Assembly: GCA_001873105.1 (NCBI GenBank)
Contig: MNYN01000032.1
Coordinates: 1 to 35,168, forward strand
DNA length: 35,168 nt
Reading direction: 5' to 3'
DNA from: Flavobacteriaceae bacterium CG2_30_34_30
GTDB lineage: Bacteria > Bacteroidota > Bacteroidia > Flavobacteriales > Flavobacteriaceae
Positions 33,033 through 35,168 of the stretch are shown in pieces. The translations under genes were made by a program, and so were the position numbers. Position 1 is the first letter of the stretch; every line of letters begins with the position of its first letter. The notes beneath the pieces were generated by a model. It saw only the letters and a program-made list of their open reading frames with translations. It was not told the origin of the DNA and did not search any database.

Positions 33033-34349
33033 ATGAGAGCTATATATTTTTCCCTTACCCTTAGTCTTTTTTTTCTTTTTTCCTGTAAAAATAGTGAAAC
33101 CACAAACAGGCAAGTTTTTAACACACAAGATCTTAATCACGCCAATCTTGCGTTATTAGAAGCAGTGATGGATGACGCATTTACTCCACCCGTTGCCACA
33201 AGAATTTATGCCTATTCCCATATTGCACATTATGTAACCCTTCAAAGTTTTTATCCGGATAGTCTTGTGGATATATCCAATAAATTAAATGATCTTTCCG
33301 CCTTACCGAAACCTAGTAAGGAAAACGTAAATGCGGAATTAGCTGCGTTATTGGCTTTTTCAAAAACAGCTAAAAAACTAATTTTTTCGGAACACCTTAT
33401 AGATTCCTTAACACAAAATATAAAAGATAAGGCAAAAGAAAATAAATTATCTGAAACAACTATCCAAGCATCGGAAAGTTACGCAGCAACCATTGCTGGA
33501 CACCTAAGTAACTGGATTGATAAAGACATGTACATTGAAACCCGAACCTATGATAGATTTACAAGCACCAAAAAACCTGAAAACTGGAGAGAAACACCCC
33601 CCGATTATGAAACTGCATTAGAACCATATTGGGATAAATTAAGAACCCTAGTAATTGACAGTCCTTCTGTGTACATTCCTGCACCTTTACCAAAATATGA
33701 CACCGCCAAAGAATCTGATTTCTATAAAATGGTGCTGGAAGTTTATGATGAATCAAAAAACACCACGGAAGAAAAACAAAAAATAGCTTGGTTTTGGGAT
33801 TGCAATCCTATACTTACCATCCATAAAGGACACATGATCCAAACCATCCATAAATTTGCTCCTGCAGGACATTGGATGCATATCATTGATCAAATTACTG
33901 AAAAAGAAAACACCAATTATTTTAAAGCAGCTAAAGCATATACCTTTACTTCTATAGCCATGTTTGACGCCGTTATAGCGGCCTGGCACATAAAATATAA
34001 AACAGATTTAGTAAGACCTGTTACCTACATTCAAGAATATTTTGACCCTCATTGGTTGCCTGTTTTACAAACACCTCCTTTTCCTGAATATACTAGTGGC
34101 CATAGTGCTACATCTGCTTCTGCAGCGGGCGTTCTTACCGCTATTTTTGGTGAAAATTATTTTTTTGAAGATAATACACAATTACGTTTTGACCTAGAGA
34201 GTCGCTCCTTTAACTCCTTTAAAGAGGCTGCCAGACAAGTAGATTTTAGCAGATTTTATGGCGGTATTCACTATATGCAAGGAGTAAATGAAGGATCAAA
34301 ACAGGGATATTTTGTAGCTAATATCGTTTTAGAAAAACTGAATAAATAA
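33033..34349 (+). CDS. Vanadium-dependent haloperoxidase/PAP2-type lipoprotein
   Basis: The 438-residue protein has a lipoprotein signal (SLFFLFSC, Cys18). The vanadate/phosphate-binding set is complete: Lys321-x6-Arg328-Pro (KYKTDLVRP), PEYTSGHS with His357, and SRFYGGIH with Arg407 and His413. This set is shared by vanadium haloperoxidases and PAP2 acid phosphatases. The long helical N-terminal region favours the haloperoxidase-like branch, but many bacterial members have no shown halogenating activity. It is followed after 12 bases by an FG-GAP lipoprotein gene, probably in the same operon. Confidence 0.9.
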   Translation: MRAIYFSLTLSLFFLFSCKNSETTNRQVFNTQDLNHANLALLEAVMDDAFTPPVATRIYAYSHIAHYVTLQSFYPDSLVDISNKLNDLSALPKPSKENVNAELAALLAFSKTAKKLIFSEHLIDSLTQNIKDKAKENKLSETTIQASESYAATIAGHLSNWIDKDMYIETRTYDRFTSTKKPENWRETPPDYETALEPYWDKLRTLVIDSPSVYIPAPLPKYDTAKESDFYKMVLEVYDESKNTTEEKQKIAWFWDCNPILTIHKGHMIQTIHKFAPAGHWMHIIDQITEKENTNYFKAAKAYTFTSIAMFDAVIAAWHIKYKTDLVRPVTYIQEYFDPHWLPVLQTPPFPEYTSGHSATSASAAGVLTAIFGENYFFEDNTQLRFDLESRSFNSFKEAARQVDFSRFYGGIHYMQGVNEGSKQGYFVANIVLEKLNK

Positions 34350-34361
34350 ATATACATTAGG

Positions 34362-35168
34362 TTGAAAAAATTTAAGTTATTAATTCTACAAGTTGTTTTT
34401 TGTTCTCTTTTTATTCAATGTAATAAAGAGAATAAAAAAGCAACAAACACACTTGAAGCTACTAAAACAACAATTCCTTTATTTGAATATTTAAACAAAA
34501 GCGATACAGGGATTGATTTTGCAAATACAATTACCGAAAATGAGCAATTTAATTTTTTGCTTTATGAATATCTTTATAATGGAGGAGGAGTTGCCATAGG
34601 TGATATTAATAATGACGGATTACAAGATCTTTATTTTTCCGGAAACACGGTTTCAAACAAATTGTATTTAAACGAAGGCAACTTTAAGTTTAAAGACATC
34701 ACCGAAAGTGCCAAAGTAAACGGTGGACAAGGGTTTAAAACAGGGGTTACTATGGCTGATGTTAATAACGACGGCTTGCTGGATATATATGTTTCTAAAT
34801 CTGCCTTGCAAAACCCAGATCTTCGCCGAAATTTACTTTACATAAACAATGGTGACCTTACATTTACTGAAAATGCTGCTGAATATGGGCTTGACGACCC
34901 GGGATATTCTGTTCAAGCCTACTTTTTTGATATGGACGGCGATGGCGATTTAGATGTATATATACTAAACCATCCCGGAAATTTTAGAGAATCTAATACC
35001 ATTAAAATAACACAAAATAAGGATGGTGAACTAGGATTAGCTACCCCAACTTCATTTGAATTTGTGTCGGACAGACTATATATAAACACCAATAATAAAT
35101 TTACAGATATATCAAAAAGTGCAGGAATCCTTAATGAAGCCTTTGGTTTAAGTGCTGTAATAGCAGAT
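34362..35168 (+). CDS. FG-GAP/VCBS repeat lipoprotein (CRTAC1-like), 3' end outside window
   Basis: The frame starts at TTG 34362 (MKKFKLLILQVVF), has a likely lipidated Cys20 (LFIQC), and stays open for 269 codons to the window end. It contains FG-GAP repeats GDINNDGLQDLYFSGN, ADVNNDGLLDIYVS and FDMDGDGDLDVYILN, separated by LYLNEGNFKFKDITESA and LLYINNGDLTFTENAAEYG. These match the CRTAC1/ASPIC-type proteins of Bacteroidota, usually about 1100 residues with a C-terminal ASPIC domain. TTG is the only start that keeps the signal sequence. It lies 12 bases after the haloperoxidase-like gene. Confidence 0.88.
   Translation, partial: MKKFKLLILQVVFCSLFIQCNKENKKATNTLEATKTTIPLFEYLNKSDTGIDFANTITENEQFNFLLYEYLYNGGGVAIGDINNDGLQDLYFSGNTVSNKLYLNEGNFKFKDITESAKVNGGQGFKTGVTMADVNNDGLLDIYVSKSALQNPDLRRNLLYINNGDLTFTENAAEYGLDDPGYSVQAYFFDMDGDGDLDVYILNHPGNFRESNTIKITQNKDGELGLATPTSFEFVSDRLYINTNNKFTDISKSAGILNEAFGLSAVIAD

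Overview
The window is AT-rich and looks like the chromosome of a member of the Bacteroidota, most likely the Flavobacteriaceae. The grounds are two proteins ending in type IX secretion (T9SS) sorting domains, several proteins with Bacteroidota-type lipoprotein signals, repeated matches to the Bacteroidota -7 promoter element (TAnnTTTG) just upstream of genes, RHS core wording typical of this phylum, and a HemJ/HemF-type aerobic heme pathway. No rRNA, tRNA, CRISPR array or complete insertion sequence was seen.

Region 1 (1-4860) is accessory. The window opens inside an RHS-repeat polymorphic-toxin gene whose C-terminal tip is an M23 (LytM-type) peptidase, followed by a putative lipoprotein immunity gene. 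Two further tip/immunity cassettes follow. Each begins exactly at the same 114-base RHS core segment and has no start codon before it, as expected of silent cassettes used for tip exchange. Tip 2 is unrecognised and paired with a two-helix membrane protein. Tip 3 carries a full HExxHxxGxxH metzincin motif and is paired with a lipoprotein. A palindromic repeat sits in frame inside the RHS core and a second copy lies beyond the last cassette. A RelB/ParE-like toxin-antitoxin pair follows (4862-5382).

Region 2 (5587-16425) is mixed: a double-ATPase oligopeptide-type ABC protein, a 1210-residue secreted subtilase with FN3 and GEVED modules, and then a minus-strand series (DEDD-type 3'-5' exonuclease, beta-lactamase-fold serine hydrolase, MGMT-type DNA repair protein, M48 protease plus LemA, and two small unknown proteins).

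Region 3 (16568-32962) is a heme locus. A tightly packed minus-strand operon runs hemA-hemC-hemD-hemE-(DUF6973-like)-hemF-(M43-like metzincin lipoprotein)-hemB. A divergent PchR-like AraC regulator heads the plus-strand side, which carries hemH, a MATE exporter overlapping hemH by one base, hemJ, an NtrY-like histidine kinase and an enoyl-CoA hydratase. All steps from glutamyl-tRNA to heme are present except hemL. Between the AraC gene and hemH sits a two-gene insert: a small gene with a nine-G tract near its start (possible phase variation) and a T9SS-sorted FG-GAP protein, followed by a secreted unknown.

Region 4 (33033-end) is a vanadium-haloperoxidase/PAP2-type lipoprotein and the start of an FG-GAP (CRTAC1-like) lipoprotein that runs off the window. 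Function calls rest on motifs read by eye; no database search was possible.
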